From the NCBI GenBank assembly GCA_036936605.1, contig JAUPFV010000002.1, positions 200,283,273-200,347,272 on the forward strand: a stretch of DNA of 64,000 nucleotides, in the 5' to 3' direction. Below are positions 23,187 through 34,599 of this stretch, piece by piece (position 1 is the stretch's first letter; each line of letters starts with the position of its first letter). The notes under the pieces were generated by a model. It was not told where the DNA came from. It saw only the letters and a program-made list of their open reading frames with translations, and did not search any database. This DNA comes from Limnanthes douglasii subsp. nivea (lineage: Eukaryota > Streptophyta > Magnoliopsida > Brassicales > Limnanthaceae). The position numbers and the translations under genes are program-made.

Positions 23187-23552
23187 AATTCCATGGTAAG
23201 TACATCTAGGAAACAACTCCTTATATCGTTCCCATGAGTCATACAATGACTCATCGCTTCGCCGAGCGTAATTGATGATATCGTTTCAAAATTTTGTCGA
23301 TTTCACTAGCGAAACATACTTAGATAAGAATAGTTGCGCCAGTTCGTCCTAATTTGTGATGCATCTAGAAGGTAGTGATTGAAGCCATCCATTGGTTTTT
23401 CCGTTAAGAGAAAATGAGAATAGTCTCAAACATATTGCATCAAATTGAACATTATTGTACTTATATGTATCACACAACTCCAGAAAACCAAATACATTGA
23501 TATTCAAGAATTGTTCTGAGACTCCAATGAATATTTTATTGTTCTGTATCAT
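23187..23552 (-). pseudogene. Athila-like gag, first half of conserved domain
   Basis: The minus strand reads FLELCDTYKYNNVQFDAICL, RLFSFSLNGKTNGWLQSLPS and on toward a WERYKEL motif near 23225, typical of the retrotransposon gag domain in Athila/Tat elements. The frame at the end is cut by the insertion border at 23186. The gag start should lie near 23.7 kb, close to the primer-binding site. Confidence 0.8.
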
Positions 23553-23861
23553 ACTGATTAATGTTGGTTTGATCTCAAAGTAGGGCGCTCTATTGTTGGG
23601 CTCAAAATACTTTGAGTGAATCCCGTAAGTGAGTGATTAACATAGTCACTGTCTTTTCTCGTATCATGACCTTTTTGTATTGCTAAGTTGTTTCTATTCG
23701 CTCTAGTATCAGTATTTGTTTTAGATTTCTGCAGTTCTCTTCTTGGTTGCTGAAATGTCTTTCGATTTACGGATCAAAAGAAAGAAGGTGATTTCTCCTA
23801 ATTATTTGTCAGAAAAATAATAATATAAAAACTCAAAGATATATAAAAAATAGTATTCCCC

Positions 23862-23880
23862 AGCTGCGACATAATAAAAT
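23862..23880 (-). other. Degenerate primer-binding site
   Basis: The minus strand reads TGTCGCAGCTGGGGAA (complement of TTCCCCAGCTGCGACA), similar to the TGGCGCCGTTGCCGGGGAA site (tRNA-Asp type) used by Athila/Tat elements. It stands between the gag remnant and the LTR at 23.89 kb, exactly where a PBS should be. Confidence 0.55.
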
Positions 23881-23893
23881 TAGTGTACGGTTT

Positions 23894-25110
23894 CTGTTGT
23901 ATTTTGTTTTAGTATTTAAAGACTCAAATATCGAACCCCAGAGAAAAAAAATGTTGTTTTTAAATCTACAATCCAATATAAAAATATACTAATAAATAAA
24001 TAAATATTTTTTATATTTTTTTTAAAGTAATCAATATTAAAAACAATTCCACAGTTAACATGTATCAAAAAATTATATTGTATTTATATATAATCAAATT
24101 AACCAAATTTAATATTCTTTCTTTCAAAATATAGTATTTATATATCGATAACTAGTAACTAACATTTGTGTGGCTGGATGTATCTCCAGTCCCTACCTAC
24201 TACAATTGGACTATAAAATCTAATAACCTTGTTCAGACATTAGTAGTGCATGACCATAATGCACTACGCATCCAACCCAATGGTATTGATATAGCTTGTA
24301 AGTAAATCTTACATCTCGTCTCAATCTTAACCTAAAATCAATTAATTAATCAAGTATGAAATTGAAAGCATTAAGATTGATTTCAAAACTCATTAAAAAA
24401 AATTATATTACATTGTAAATTGAATCTACATATATTTTTTAACTCGGGAACAAAATCGATTAGCTCACGTTAACCATATTCATAAAAATAAAAATAAAGA
24501 GAAATAAAAATTATATTGATCTGCCGCTTTCGTGGAAGATGTTCATTTGTTTCCAAAAGCCATAGTTTCGGCGATGTCGTTTCTTTCTTATTTAAAAAAT
24601 ATAAAAGACCATTTATGGTTTATCTCCCACAATTATCGACCCGCTTCATTTTTCCATTATAAAAACGACAATTGATAACTTTAATAAAAGAAAATTAATA
24701 ATATTCACGAATAAACTTAATCAAAAATAATTATTTATTAATTTTAAAAATAATTAGTAAATTTAATAAAAGCAATTGGATTTATTTAATTTATATCGAA
24801 CCGTGGTTTTGGTTGTATTTTTATTTATTTATTTATTTCAATTCTTTTTTTTCAAATTCTTGATTTTTTTATATTTTTTTCAAATATAGTTGTTTTTTGC
24901 AACTAATTCGTTTTGGCTATTTTATCACTCGATTTCCTGATAAGCATAACATTATGCACAGTGAGATTACTTTATTTGTTATAAAATTAAAATAACAAGT
25001 AATATATTATAAAAGTAAAATAAAATAAGGATAAATATCATATGATCATTTCGCAAGTAAATTTATGTATAACCTAAAAAAACGTTTCTTTGTTGTTCTT
25101 TAATTTATGT
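23894..25110 (-). mobile_element. 5' LTR of the Athila-like element
   Basis: The sequence beside the primer-binding site begins TGTACGG on the plus strand (the CA end of a minus-strand LTR) and includes a TATCGAACCCCAGAG stretch of the kind seen in plant gypsy LTRs. About 1.2 kb of it aligns piecewise with 14.06-14.8 kb, 16.09-16.4 kb and 17.7-18.1 kb. The outer end is uncertain because similarity runs into the tandem repeats beginning about 25.1 kb. Confidence 0.55.
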
Positions 25111-25124
25111 ATTAGCAAAGTATT

Positions 25125-27480
25125 CTTAACTAATTAGCGTGAGTACTTGACATGCATACCACAAGAACTATTCATAAATATAAAGTAGTTAGCTCAAGTG
25201 TATATGAATCTAAATTTTTGTATTCTTGAATACAACTAAATAAAAATTGTAAATGGTATAATATACTTCAGATCCAGATATGATCCTAATAAATAGTTAA
25301 TAAAATAGGATTAAGGAGGGATCACAAAAACACTATAAAATAAACCTTTCTTCTAGCTTCTCGAAGATATTTGTGACCGTAGGTATATTTTTAGTCATAT
25401 TGAGTCTGTATATGAAAAACGGAAACTAATAAAAAACAAAATAATCAAAAGTTATATTCTCATACAATTAGTTTTCCATTTTAACGAGACAGATATTACA
25501 CTTACATCCAATGACCTAATGGTTATTTTAGGTGTCAAATCCAGAAGTATAAGTATCGGTTTTCACGGAAAAAATATTCGCAAGCTTCTGTAAAAATATT
25601 AATATTAATATTTATTCACACATAATAACTATTAATCTTTGAATTATGTGTGGAAAAAATATTGTTAACTAATTAGCGCAAGTACTTCACATGCATACTA
25701 TATGAACTGTTTGTAAATATAACATAGGTAACTCAAATGTATCTAATTCTAGAAAGTTTCATTTTAAAAAACAGATAAAAAATAATGTTTAGTGCTTCTG
25801 TAAAACTTTGGATCCGGATTTGACCCTCATGACAATAAAGAATACAGTATGGGTAAAGAAGGAGCAAACAAAGTTGTAAAAAAACATTTCTTTTAGCTCT
25901 TTGAAGATGTCTATGATCGTGGTATATTTATAATCATGTTGAGTTTTCACAAAAAAAAAACTATGAACTAATAACAACCAAAAAAATCAAAAGTTACGAT
26001 CCCACAAAATTAGTTTGTTATTTTGGTGCCACATATATTATACTTACATCTAATGATGTAATGTTTATTTTAAGCATCAAATCTGAAAGAACAATGATCT
26101 ATTTCACAGAAAATGACATACACTATGCTGAAACAAATAATTAGAATGTAGAATGGTTCCAAGATATTTCATAAGTACTTTGCAATAGCGAAGATAGAAG
26201 TTGAATGTCTCTCTAAATAACAAAGAGGAAAATTAAGTTAATAATGTATTGGTTCCAATCTTAAAAAATGCATAGCATGATAATTTAATAAATTCACATG
26301 TCATAAATACATGGGTTTTGCAAGCTTATGTAAAATTGTATTAATACCAACATTTAATTACAAGCAATAATCTGTGTGGTCTTTTAATTATGTGTTTCCA
26401 AAATCTTTTTGACTAGTGAGGGCGAGTACTTGGCATGCATACCATAATAATTGTATGTAAATATAAACTAGATAAAACAAGTGTATCTTATTTTAAAAAT
26501 TCTCATTTTGTAATACAGAGAAAACATAACGGTCAGTGGTCCAGTACACTTCAGATATGGATACCAAAAGGGTAAGGAGGGAGCATATGTAGAAAAGGAT
26601 GTTTCGTTTCCGGATAATTTCTGAAGTCTTGTAAACAATTTCTTATTGAAATATTTTTGGGGTTCTCCAAAAATTTCAATTGGATAAAATCATAGATATA
26701 ATTTGAACAGAGAGGATGAAAATGATATGATCTCCTTTTTCAACAGAACCCATATTTATAAATTCGACCAACCAAAAAACAGTTTGGAAGTTAGGGAAGT
26801 TAAGGTCTCTAAAATAGTTTTGTAATAAAACGGCTGAAATTTAAAATTTGAATAAAATGGTCAAATTTTCAATTTCGAAATTCTGTCGACCCCAGCTAGG
26901 GACTCCGCCCTTGGACCCCGCAAGGGGCTCCGCCCCTTGACCCCACTAATCATGATCTAATCTAACAAGCGTGCACTCCGCACTCTACAACTTATTTGAT
27001 AATGTATCATGATTAAATTGGTCGACTAGTCAATCCAATTACACTAAAATAAATAACAGCATAAAAATACTGTAAAAATACACCTTTCTTTCATATTCTT
27101 GACGATGCATATGATCATAGGTACATCTATAGTCATGCTAAGTTTACATATCAAAACTGGAAACTAATAAAAACCAAAGTATGCACAAGTTATGATCCCA
27201 GAAAATCAGTTTTCCAATGTTCGTGCAACATTTATTATGCTTACAACCAATGATGTAATAATTATTTTAGGCGTTAAATCCGAAAGAACAAAGATCAACT
27301 TTCACAGGAAAATGTATACACTCTTGTTGGAATGAAAAATACATATGTAGAATTTTTGCAAGCTATTTTCCAACTACTTTACAGAGAGTAGATGGAAGTA
27401 TATTGTCTCCCTAAATAACAAAGAAGAAAATTAATTTAATGATGAATTGGTTTCAATCTTTAAAAATTGTTTGTGCTTAA
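25125..27480. repeat. Tandem array of a ~750-bp repeat, three units
   Basis: The anchor GTACTT(G/C/G)(A/A/G)CATGCATAC occurs at about 25144, 25681 and 26429, and each is followed in the same order by GATCC(A/G)GAT..., AGGAGG(G)A..., TTTCTT(C/T)TAGCT..., AATCAAAAGTTA... and TTACATC(C/T)AATGA. Unit 1 lacks about 210 bp present in units 2 and 3 (the CTCTCTAAATAACAAAGAGGAAAATTAA block). Unit 3 is interrupted by a solo LTR. No coding signal is evident. Confidence 0.75.
26588..27058. mobile_element. 471-bp solo LTR with GC-rich core
   Basis: Begins TGTAGAAAAGG and ends AAATAACA, flanked by the perfect 5-bp duplication GCATA (26583-26587 and 27059-27063). Outside these borders the two flanks join to give the same order as the uninterrupted repeat units. 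Near 26886-26945 it carries a GC-rich block (GGGACTCCGCCCTTGGACCC and a second GGGGCTCCGCCCCTTGACCC copy) unlike its AT-rich surroundings. No internal domain is present, so recombination between two LTRs is the likely origin. Confidence 0.85.
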
Positions 27481-27724
27481 ATCATGTTTTAACAGTTATA
27501 TGGTAAATACATTACACCATATTTTAATAGTATGCTACATAAAACTTTTAATTATAGGTTTTTCAACACATCGTTGAAGCTCATTTAACTTATCACGAGT
27601 TCGGTAATGGACATAGTTATTTCTAAAAAATGTAGAGCTTAATGATGCCGAAAGAATGGAATTTAGAAGTGAAGAATGATCAGGTGAATGTGATCCCAAC
27701 ACATGAAGAGTTCAAGATGTTTTT

Positions 27725-28020
27725 AAGTATAACAACAAGGACAACAAGAATAATAATAGAAAAAACATGACATGGTAAAACAACAAGGACAACAAGAAGA
27801 ACAATATTTGGAATATGGCATCATAACTCCACAAGAACAACAAAAATAATAATGGAAAAAATATGACATAACAAAACAACAAGGACAACTAGAAAAACGA
27901 TGTTCAAAAGATGACATGACAACTTCACAAGGACAACAAGAAGAAGATAATAGCGAGAATATGATATGGCAGGTCCACAAGGACAATAAAAATAAGAACA
28001 ATGGTATTTGAGAAGCAAAT
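27725..28020. repeat. 48-bp tandem repeat, possibly once protein-coding
   Basis: The motif CAAGGACAACAAGAA recurs at about 27737, 27785, 27831, 27879, 27928 and 27978, a period of 46-50 bp. The plus strand in one frame reads QQGQQEEQYLEYGIITPQEQ and similar 16-residue units, broken by stops. The complementary strand gives long Cys-rich frames, which are most simply shadows of the repeat. Confidence 0.7.
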
Positions 28021-28029
28021 AGAAGATAT

Positions 28030-29990
28030 GAATGTTAAATTACCAATGAACAATGAAACCAAAACTTTAATTTACCTTGATGATATCAATAAATTATATA
28101 AGGTGGATAAAATGAGTAATATATAAGATTAAGTTGTATGGTCTTATGTAAAAATTATTGTTTTGTCCATTTCTCAAACATATTAGAGATAACAAATGAG
28201 GAAAACCTGAACTATAAGGCAACATATTTTATTTTTGAATCTAATTAGTCAACTTGCAGTGTGTCAACCATCGTTACACAAGACTGTCCCACCTCGACCC
28301 TCTTTCCTCCTTCCTTTTCTGATCACTTGTAGGGGTCTGTGCCCCAAAAAAGGTGTGTCTTGTTATTGCTTTGGATGTTTGGAGAGTATTTTTATATTAG
28401 GTTTTACACGTATGTTCATTACAGTTACAGGCGTATATTCGTGAATATATGCAAGCATCTACATTCAATTTAGTAAGTTTTTTTAAAGCTACGAGTCATT
28501 GATGTATACATCCACATTTATAAAGAAGACCCTCATGTTGTAAACTTTCCAAGACAAACAAAATATCGAGTCATGAAATGGTATGTTCAATTATTATTAT
28601 GTAAAAAAATATGATTTAAATTTTTCTGAACAACTAATTTTCTTATTTTTCTCATATTGCAAACATAGATTTAAAAAATGGATGTAGACCTACTCATTTA
28701 CAAAATCTTCATGAGAGAGATCCAAAAATAAATTTCTCATTGTTCCATTTTCTACGGAATCTAAGATAGATTGGAATTATCATGGATTTGGTGAACAAGA
28801 TTATCGACAACTACAACCCTTTGATGTTAACTGAAACCGACATAACAAAATAGGAAATTCAAAACTTGCTAGAATTTTACATAACACGTATGTATGTTTT
28901 GTGTATTTTTTTGAGAAAGTAAATTAATAATATTTATTAAAAACATGACTTTGTAGTAAAACTACTTTAGAACATAAATTCCCATGCAAAAAAACTAGCA
29001 ATAAAGATATGAAGCCCAAAAAACATCCTATGAAATAAAAAAGATATGTTAACTGTGGGGTTTTTATATGTCACCGTACAAAGAACTTTGTCGATAATGG
29101 TAAAATTTTAGAATTATAAACCATCTAAAGGCTAACTTATTTGATTGTAATTTATTGAACAAACAATTTCACAATGAACTGTTGTAATATTTTGCAAGTA
29201 CGCGTAACTTATGATTTTGCAAGTAATAGATTAGTTAACATGTCACATATTGAAAAGGTTTACATTTCGCAAGTATGCATACTTCAAGTCTCGCCCATAA
29301 AATTACAAATATCTTAAGCACTAATTTGTTGTCTTCTTCATGACTAGTTTCATATGTCATAGTCTCACGATGAAAGTTTTCTTCTTTTAATACCATTTGT
29401 TGAATGACTTCGAACTAGGACTCATTAATCGTATGGTAAATATCTTACTGTACAATCTCTTTATTAACATCATACTGTAGTGGTTAAGGTTGAACGTTAC
29501 ATTTCTAGTGATTCTAGGTTAACCCATCTTCCTTGTAGATAATCTATTATACGCAAAATGATGTGTGGATTGACCCCATCTCTACCATAAAACTAATACA
29601 TTTTGTAAAGTACCACATTAATATCAACCAACCAAAGAGTATGCGGTATGGTGATTTACGCCACGGTAACCACCATTCTCAAATAACTGGCTTCGAGTTT
29701 ATTCTAAGCCATAATATAATTATCTTAAATTTATATCAATATTTTGACTTAAGGTTGCATTTAAAGTCACAGTAGGACGATACAATGACCATAAAATTGA
29801 TATTTATCACTAAATGAAGGAAAAGTGGGGAAAGGCCAAAGGCATCTGTGTCGCAAAGGTATATATTCTTATTTCACAATTATTCTAATATTCAAAAGTT
29901 TGTATTCATCACATGGTGGCTAAACAAGGCTTCATATAAGGATATTTTGCATGTAATGGATTATTACATGTTTTGCATCGAAAAAAATGT
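28030..29990. other. No confident gene
   Basis: AT-rich DNA with short frames on both strands and no recognisable domain. The frame at 28235-28444 (+) and that at 29563-29775 (+) have no family resemblance I can name. The region ends at the 5' LTR of the Tat-like element. Confidence 0.35.
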
Positions 29991-29996
29991 TACATG

Positions 29997-30369
29997 TGAT
30001 AGGATCGGATATGTTGGAGGCTAACAAGGTAAAGTGGTTCTGATTTTTCTTAGAGGGTAATTTAGACTTATAAAGAAAACAATGTCGAGTAAGCTATGTA
30101 TCTAGTATAGTAAACTGATTGCCTACTTCTCTTAATTTTAGGCCTCTAAGCCCACCAAGTTGTCCAGGGTATACTAACCGACCCGTTTTGCCCATGGATC
30201 TTTGTAGTCTTATAAATAGAGCCAATAACAGCATTTAATGTGATGGACATTTCTCTCTCTAGACATTAAAAACAAGTGCCTCAATTATCTCTCTACTCTC
30301 CTCCCCGAATTTAATACACCACTTAAAAAACTAACTAAAATACCCTCCGATTAGGTTTTATCTACATCA
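29997..30369 (+). repeat. 5' LTR of the Tat-like element
   Basis: Starts TGATAGGATC and ends TTTATCTACATCA. It contains a TATA-like TATAAATAGA at about 30211 and a run of TCTCTCTAGACATTAAA shared with the 3' LTR. Immediately downstream is ATTGGTGACCGTAGTGG, where a primer-binding site is expected; I do not assign the tRNA. Confidence 0.88.
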
Positions 30370-30429
30370 AATTGGTGACCGTAGTGGAAGTGTGAGGTGC
30401 CTGAATAATAATATTCAAAACCTGTTGTG

Positions 30430-31800
30430 CTTCACATTTCTTTGAGGCATGGATCCCGACATGCAAATTGAACCCCTCTTGAGTATGAGAGGATAAAATG
30501 TGATAATGATCACGCTAATACGTCTCATGTAGATCATAATACTAAAGAAAGGATTTTCATGCAAGAAGAGTGTGATCAGTTGCAGGAAGAGATTGAAGCT
30601 TTGAAAGCCCAAAGTTAGGCTAAAAAGAAGCTAAATGGGAAGAACCCATTAGGATGTCCTGGTTCGGATGAGCCAGATAATAACCACAAACAAGATGAAA
30701 GTGACCAGTCCCTAAAAGCTCGTAAAAGAACAAAAAGGGAACGTCGGGCTAAATAATTATCGAACACATTAGATTCTATTGGAAACTCAACCATAGAATT
30801 AGATTCTAATATCTCTTCTTCCTTGTCAACTAGAGATCACGATCGTAAAAATAAGAAGGAAAGATGAATTAAAACGCATTCTAAGAACAATTAAAGGGGA
30901 CAAAAATGGATATAAAGGGCAAAGGAAAAACGAAAGGTTACCAAAGCAAAATGAAAGGGTCTCCAAACCACAACACTGATTATCTGCTAAGTGATCAGTT
31001 TGCTGTCCAATCCGAACTGAGTATCTTTACCACTCCCGATAAGGATCATATGTTTAGCCAAAGGCATAATATGAGGTAGTTACCTTTGTCTTCAAAAATA
31101 TTTATGGAAATCTACCGAGGCATTTTGATAGCTCGAAAATGGAGAAATATGATAGAAGTCATGATCCTGATAATCACCTCGAATAGTTCAAAAAAATTAT
31201 AATGAGTTTTAATGACGATAATAAGCTGTTGTGTATGGCCTTTTCACAGACTTTCAAAGGAAGTGCCTTGAAATGGTATAATAGATTGCCATAAGGGTCC
31301 ATAAAACCTTTAGCATGTTCTAGATGGCATTCCGAAGGAAATTTGTAAGGAATAAAGAGCTCAAAGGAAACGGTGACACCATAATTCATTACACACAATA
31401 ACCAAATGAGTCTTTAAGAATTATATTTGCCATTTTTTGAATACAAATGATGGACTCGCTGATTGTTTTGAGCAAGTAGATATCGCCTCTCTAAGACAAG
31501 GCTTAATACCTGGTGATTTGGTTGATTTAGTTACTCGGAAGAAAACGATGACTTGGGGAGGATTATTGAACTAGGTTGGAAAGGAAATCAAAATGGAGGA
31601 AACCAATAGGCCAAGATTATCACATCAGAATAAATATGTTCCCACATATTATATCTCACAAAACAATACTCATTCTCAAGCTACGGTCAACTATCGTCCT
31701 AAGGAATCCGGACAAGGCTTGCATCGGCCTAGACATACTCAGTCGAATCAGGGTCAACAGTCTAGACCAAGGGGGAATTAGTGGGTTCAACTCGAATGGT
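30430..31800 (+). pseudogene. Tat-like gag
   Basis: In the first part an acidic/basic coiled-coil-like stretch reads CDQLQEEIEALKAQ and then ARKRTKRERRAK. Near 31160-31295 the conserved retrotransposon gag domain is visible: DPDNHLEQFKKIIMSFNDDN followed by LLCMAFSQTFKGSALKWYNR. Several stops and frameshifts follow, with a further readable piece at 31576-31812. Gag would form the particle. It is clearly non-functional. Confidence 0.7.
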
Positions 31801-32101
31801 GTACAGAATTAGTTGAAAATATAGCTGTCATTTATGATGAAACCAAAAATGTTGTGCAATTCTGAAGGCCAACGCCAATTCAATCCCCCAGAGAAAATCT
31901 AAATACCCGCTTTTTTATGTACCACAATAATGTGGGCTAAAGATTGCATTACCCTAAAGCAAAAGGTGCAAACGTTGATTGAAAATGGGAAAATTTCCGC
32001 TTTTCTTAAGAGAAGAAGGAGGTAACATGGAAACTAACACCTATGCTCAACCTAGCACAAGTACAACCCATGTTACATCACCAAATGTTCAAAGATAAAG
32101 T

Positions 32102-32452
32102 ATGGAAACATCTAAACAAGAAAATATGAGGGTAATTGTGGAACGATTTGATGTGGATGAGGGTGACCTAAGGGAAATTGTTGGCCCTCGTGAAGATGTT
32201 GTGGTGAGAGGAGTATCTATTGAAGGTAATGAAATACGAAAAATATTGATTGACACAGGTAGTTCGGTAAATATTTTATTTTTATCTGCTTATAAACAAA
32301 TAAAAAATTCTTTGGTTATTAAACATTCAAATAGAACCATAGTTGGGTTTACGGACAACTCTGTTGAGGTAATTGGAAAATTTGAAGGTGAGGCCTTGCT
32401 AGGAAAAAGACCATTCAAGAAATTGGTAAGGGTTTTATTTTGTAGTAATTGA
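32102..32452 (+). pseudogene. Tat-like aspartic protease
   Basis: A 116-residue open frame with ILIDTGSSVNILFLSAY; the catalytic Asp of DTG is encoded at about 32252. Upstream is IVGPREDVVVRGVSIEGNEI and downstream VEVIGKFEGEAL, as in plant gypsy retropepsins. The active-site triad DTG is intact. It is separated by stops from gag upstream and by a frame change from the RT region. Confidence 0.85.
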
Positions 32453-32535
32453 TTGTTCGACGTCTTATGATACGATATTTGGTATATCTTGGTTATTTAA
32501 AATGCATGCATTAGCATCAATTTGCTCACCAATTT

Positions 32536-33470
32536 TTGAAATATGTTGTTGGAAGTCAAGTATGGGTGGTCCGAAGTAGACAAAAGGTGGTAAGGGAATG
32601 TTATGTCACTGTTCTCGCTCCAAAATCATTGGAAGCAGTTAGAAATGAAAAAGAATATAAATTAGTAGAGTCTTCTACAGAATTGAATGAGATAGATGAT
32701 CTGAGGGAGACCTCTAGTGCTGATATCCTAATAGAAGAGGTTGAAGTTCATTATCTGGCAAAAGGTAAAAGCGGCAGGGTCGTATCCAAATTACCATTAG
32801 ATGCGAGTTCGGTGGTGCAAAGAAGGAGAGCTTTCTCTAAATAAAATTCAGAAGTTATACTCCAAGAAGTGTATCGGGTAACCAAGATGGGGAATATCAA
32901 AGAATCTGAGTATTCTCTTTGGACTCCCAATCTGGTCCTTGTCAAAATGGAAAATGGAAAATTGCGTATATGTATTGATTTTATAAATATTAAAATAGCT
33001 TATCCCAATGATCATTTTCCAGTGCCCCTGATAGATCATCTGGTAGATTCCATATCTGGGAACAAGTTATTATCCTTCATGGATGCTTTTCTTGGGTATA
33101 ATCATATACACATGCATCCGATCAGGATCACACTACATTCATCACTAATAGGAGGCTTCATTGTTATAAAGCAATGCCTTTTGAGTTGAAGAATACTGGA
33201 GCTACTTAACAACGATCGGTTAATAAAGAATTTGTCAACCAAATTGCAAGAAATGTAGAAGTTTATATTGATGACGTGATGGTTAAAATCCCTAGAGAGG
33301 AGAATCACATTCTGGCTTCAAAGAAACATTTTCTAACCTAGAAGTCATCAACTTATATTAAATCATGAAAAATGTACTTTCGGTGTCCAATCTGGTATTT
33401 TTTTGGGCTACATCATAAGTGAGAAAGGGGTCTAAGCTGACCCAGACCAATTGAATTATTTGTTGGCCAT
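32536..33470 (+). pseudogene. Tat-like reverse transcriptase
   Basis: Fragments in two or more frames: a linker (32536-32844), then VLVKMENGKLRICIDFINIK, AYPNDHFPVPLIDHLVDSIS and LLSFMDAFLGYNHIHMHP (32869-33189), diagnostic of gypsy RT. After a frameshift the catalytic box is VYIDDVMVK, with YIDD encoded at 33264-33275. Both catalytic motifs are still readable, but the frame is broken between them. Confidence 0.88.
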
Positions 33471-34085
33471 GAATTTACCTCGGACTACTAAAGAAGTTCT
33501 GATATTGACTAGGAGTCTAGCAACATTATACAGGTTTATTTCAAGGTCATTGGATAAGTGTGCTGAATTTTTCCATGTCTTGAGAAATTCAAAATACTTC
33601 AATTGGTCCTCAAATTGTGACAAAGCATTTCTCAAAATTAAGCGACACCTATCTTCACTCAAAGCTTTATTCACACCTGTTTTTGGAGAAAAACTTCATA
33701 TGCACATACACCTGTCGGATTACGTTATAAGTGCAGTATTAGTACGAGAAGTTGATAATTATCCCTACCATGTTTACTATATTAGTAATAGGTTGTTGGG
33801 AGATGAGAAAAAAATACTTGGAATTGGAAAAAACTAGCTTTGGTATTGGTAATAGCGACAAAAAAATGAGGCCATATTTTCAAGCGTACTCCATCACAGT
33901 TCAAACTTCTTTTCCTCTAAAGAATGTGTTAGAAAAATCAGATATATTGGGTCGAATGACTAAGTGATCAGTTGAGCTCGCAGATTATGATATTGAATTT
34001 GTACCTCGAACTGCAATCAAAGATCAAGCTATGGATGATTTCCTAGTTGCGTTTCACTCCAAAAGACCTCATGATAAAGTTTAAA
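33471..34085 (+). pseudogene. Tat-like RNase H
   Basis: Follows the RT. The readable frame 33451-33837 includes FFHVLRNSKYFNWSSNCDKA, FTPVFGEKLHMHIHLSDYVI and ISAVLVREVDNYPYHVYYIS, the RNase H N-terminal pattern of gypsy elements. In the next frame come MRPYFQAYSITVQTSFPLKN and, after a stop, DYDIEFVPRTAIKDQAMDDF, the tail that joins RNase H to the second RNase H domain in Tat elements. Confidence 0.8.
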
Positions 34086-34109
34086 CCAGTAAACCTGTAA
34101 ATGAATATG

Positions 34110-34510
34110 TGGTTCGAACTGGTGGTGGATTTAGTACAATGGGATGTGGTGTTGGGATTTTCCTAATTTCCCCCTTCAGGAATTTAATGTACTAAGCAAT
34201 ACACTTTAGTTTTAGAGCATCCAATAATGAATCCGAATATGAGGCAGCAATATTAGGGTTAAGATTGGCTCAAATATGTGGTGCCAAAATGATCCGATTA
34301 TTGAGTGATTCACAGTTAGTTATTCATCAAACACATAGAAAATCTGAAACCAAGAAATATCATTTGGTGAAATATTTGAAGGTGTTAAAAGAAGTCTTAA
34401 CCAGTTTTAAGCATGTTCTGTATGAACATATGCCAAGATAGGAAAAATCAATGGTTGATTCTCTAGCCACTCTAGCCCACTTCGAAACGTAACCTTGGAT
34501 GGTACAATAA
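34110..34510 (+). pseudogene. Second (archaeal-type) RNase H of the Tat lineage
   Basis: Plus-strand reading shows FRASNNESEYEAAILGLRLA, LLSDSQLVIHQ, KYHLVKYLKVLKEVLTSFKH and SMVDSLATLAH, a complete set of blocks for the extra RNase H seen in Tat-lineage gypsy elements between RNase H and integrase. Stops and a frameshift interrupt it. Its presence is one reason for placing the element in the Tat lineage. Confidence 0.75.
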
Positions 34511-34599
34511 TATCCATCTATACTCACAAGTCCTGAAATGGAGGTTGACATGGAAGAAAACTTTTTGATATCTACCATAGCCTCTATAGATTGAAGGTA

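Noticed and set aside
27723..28018. Cys-rich minus-strand frames of 92 and 65 residues
   Set aside because: They are antisense readings of a 48-bp tandem repeat; the + strand text looks more protein-like, and neither is intact.
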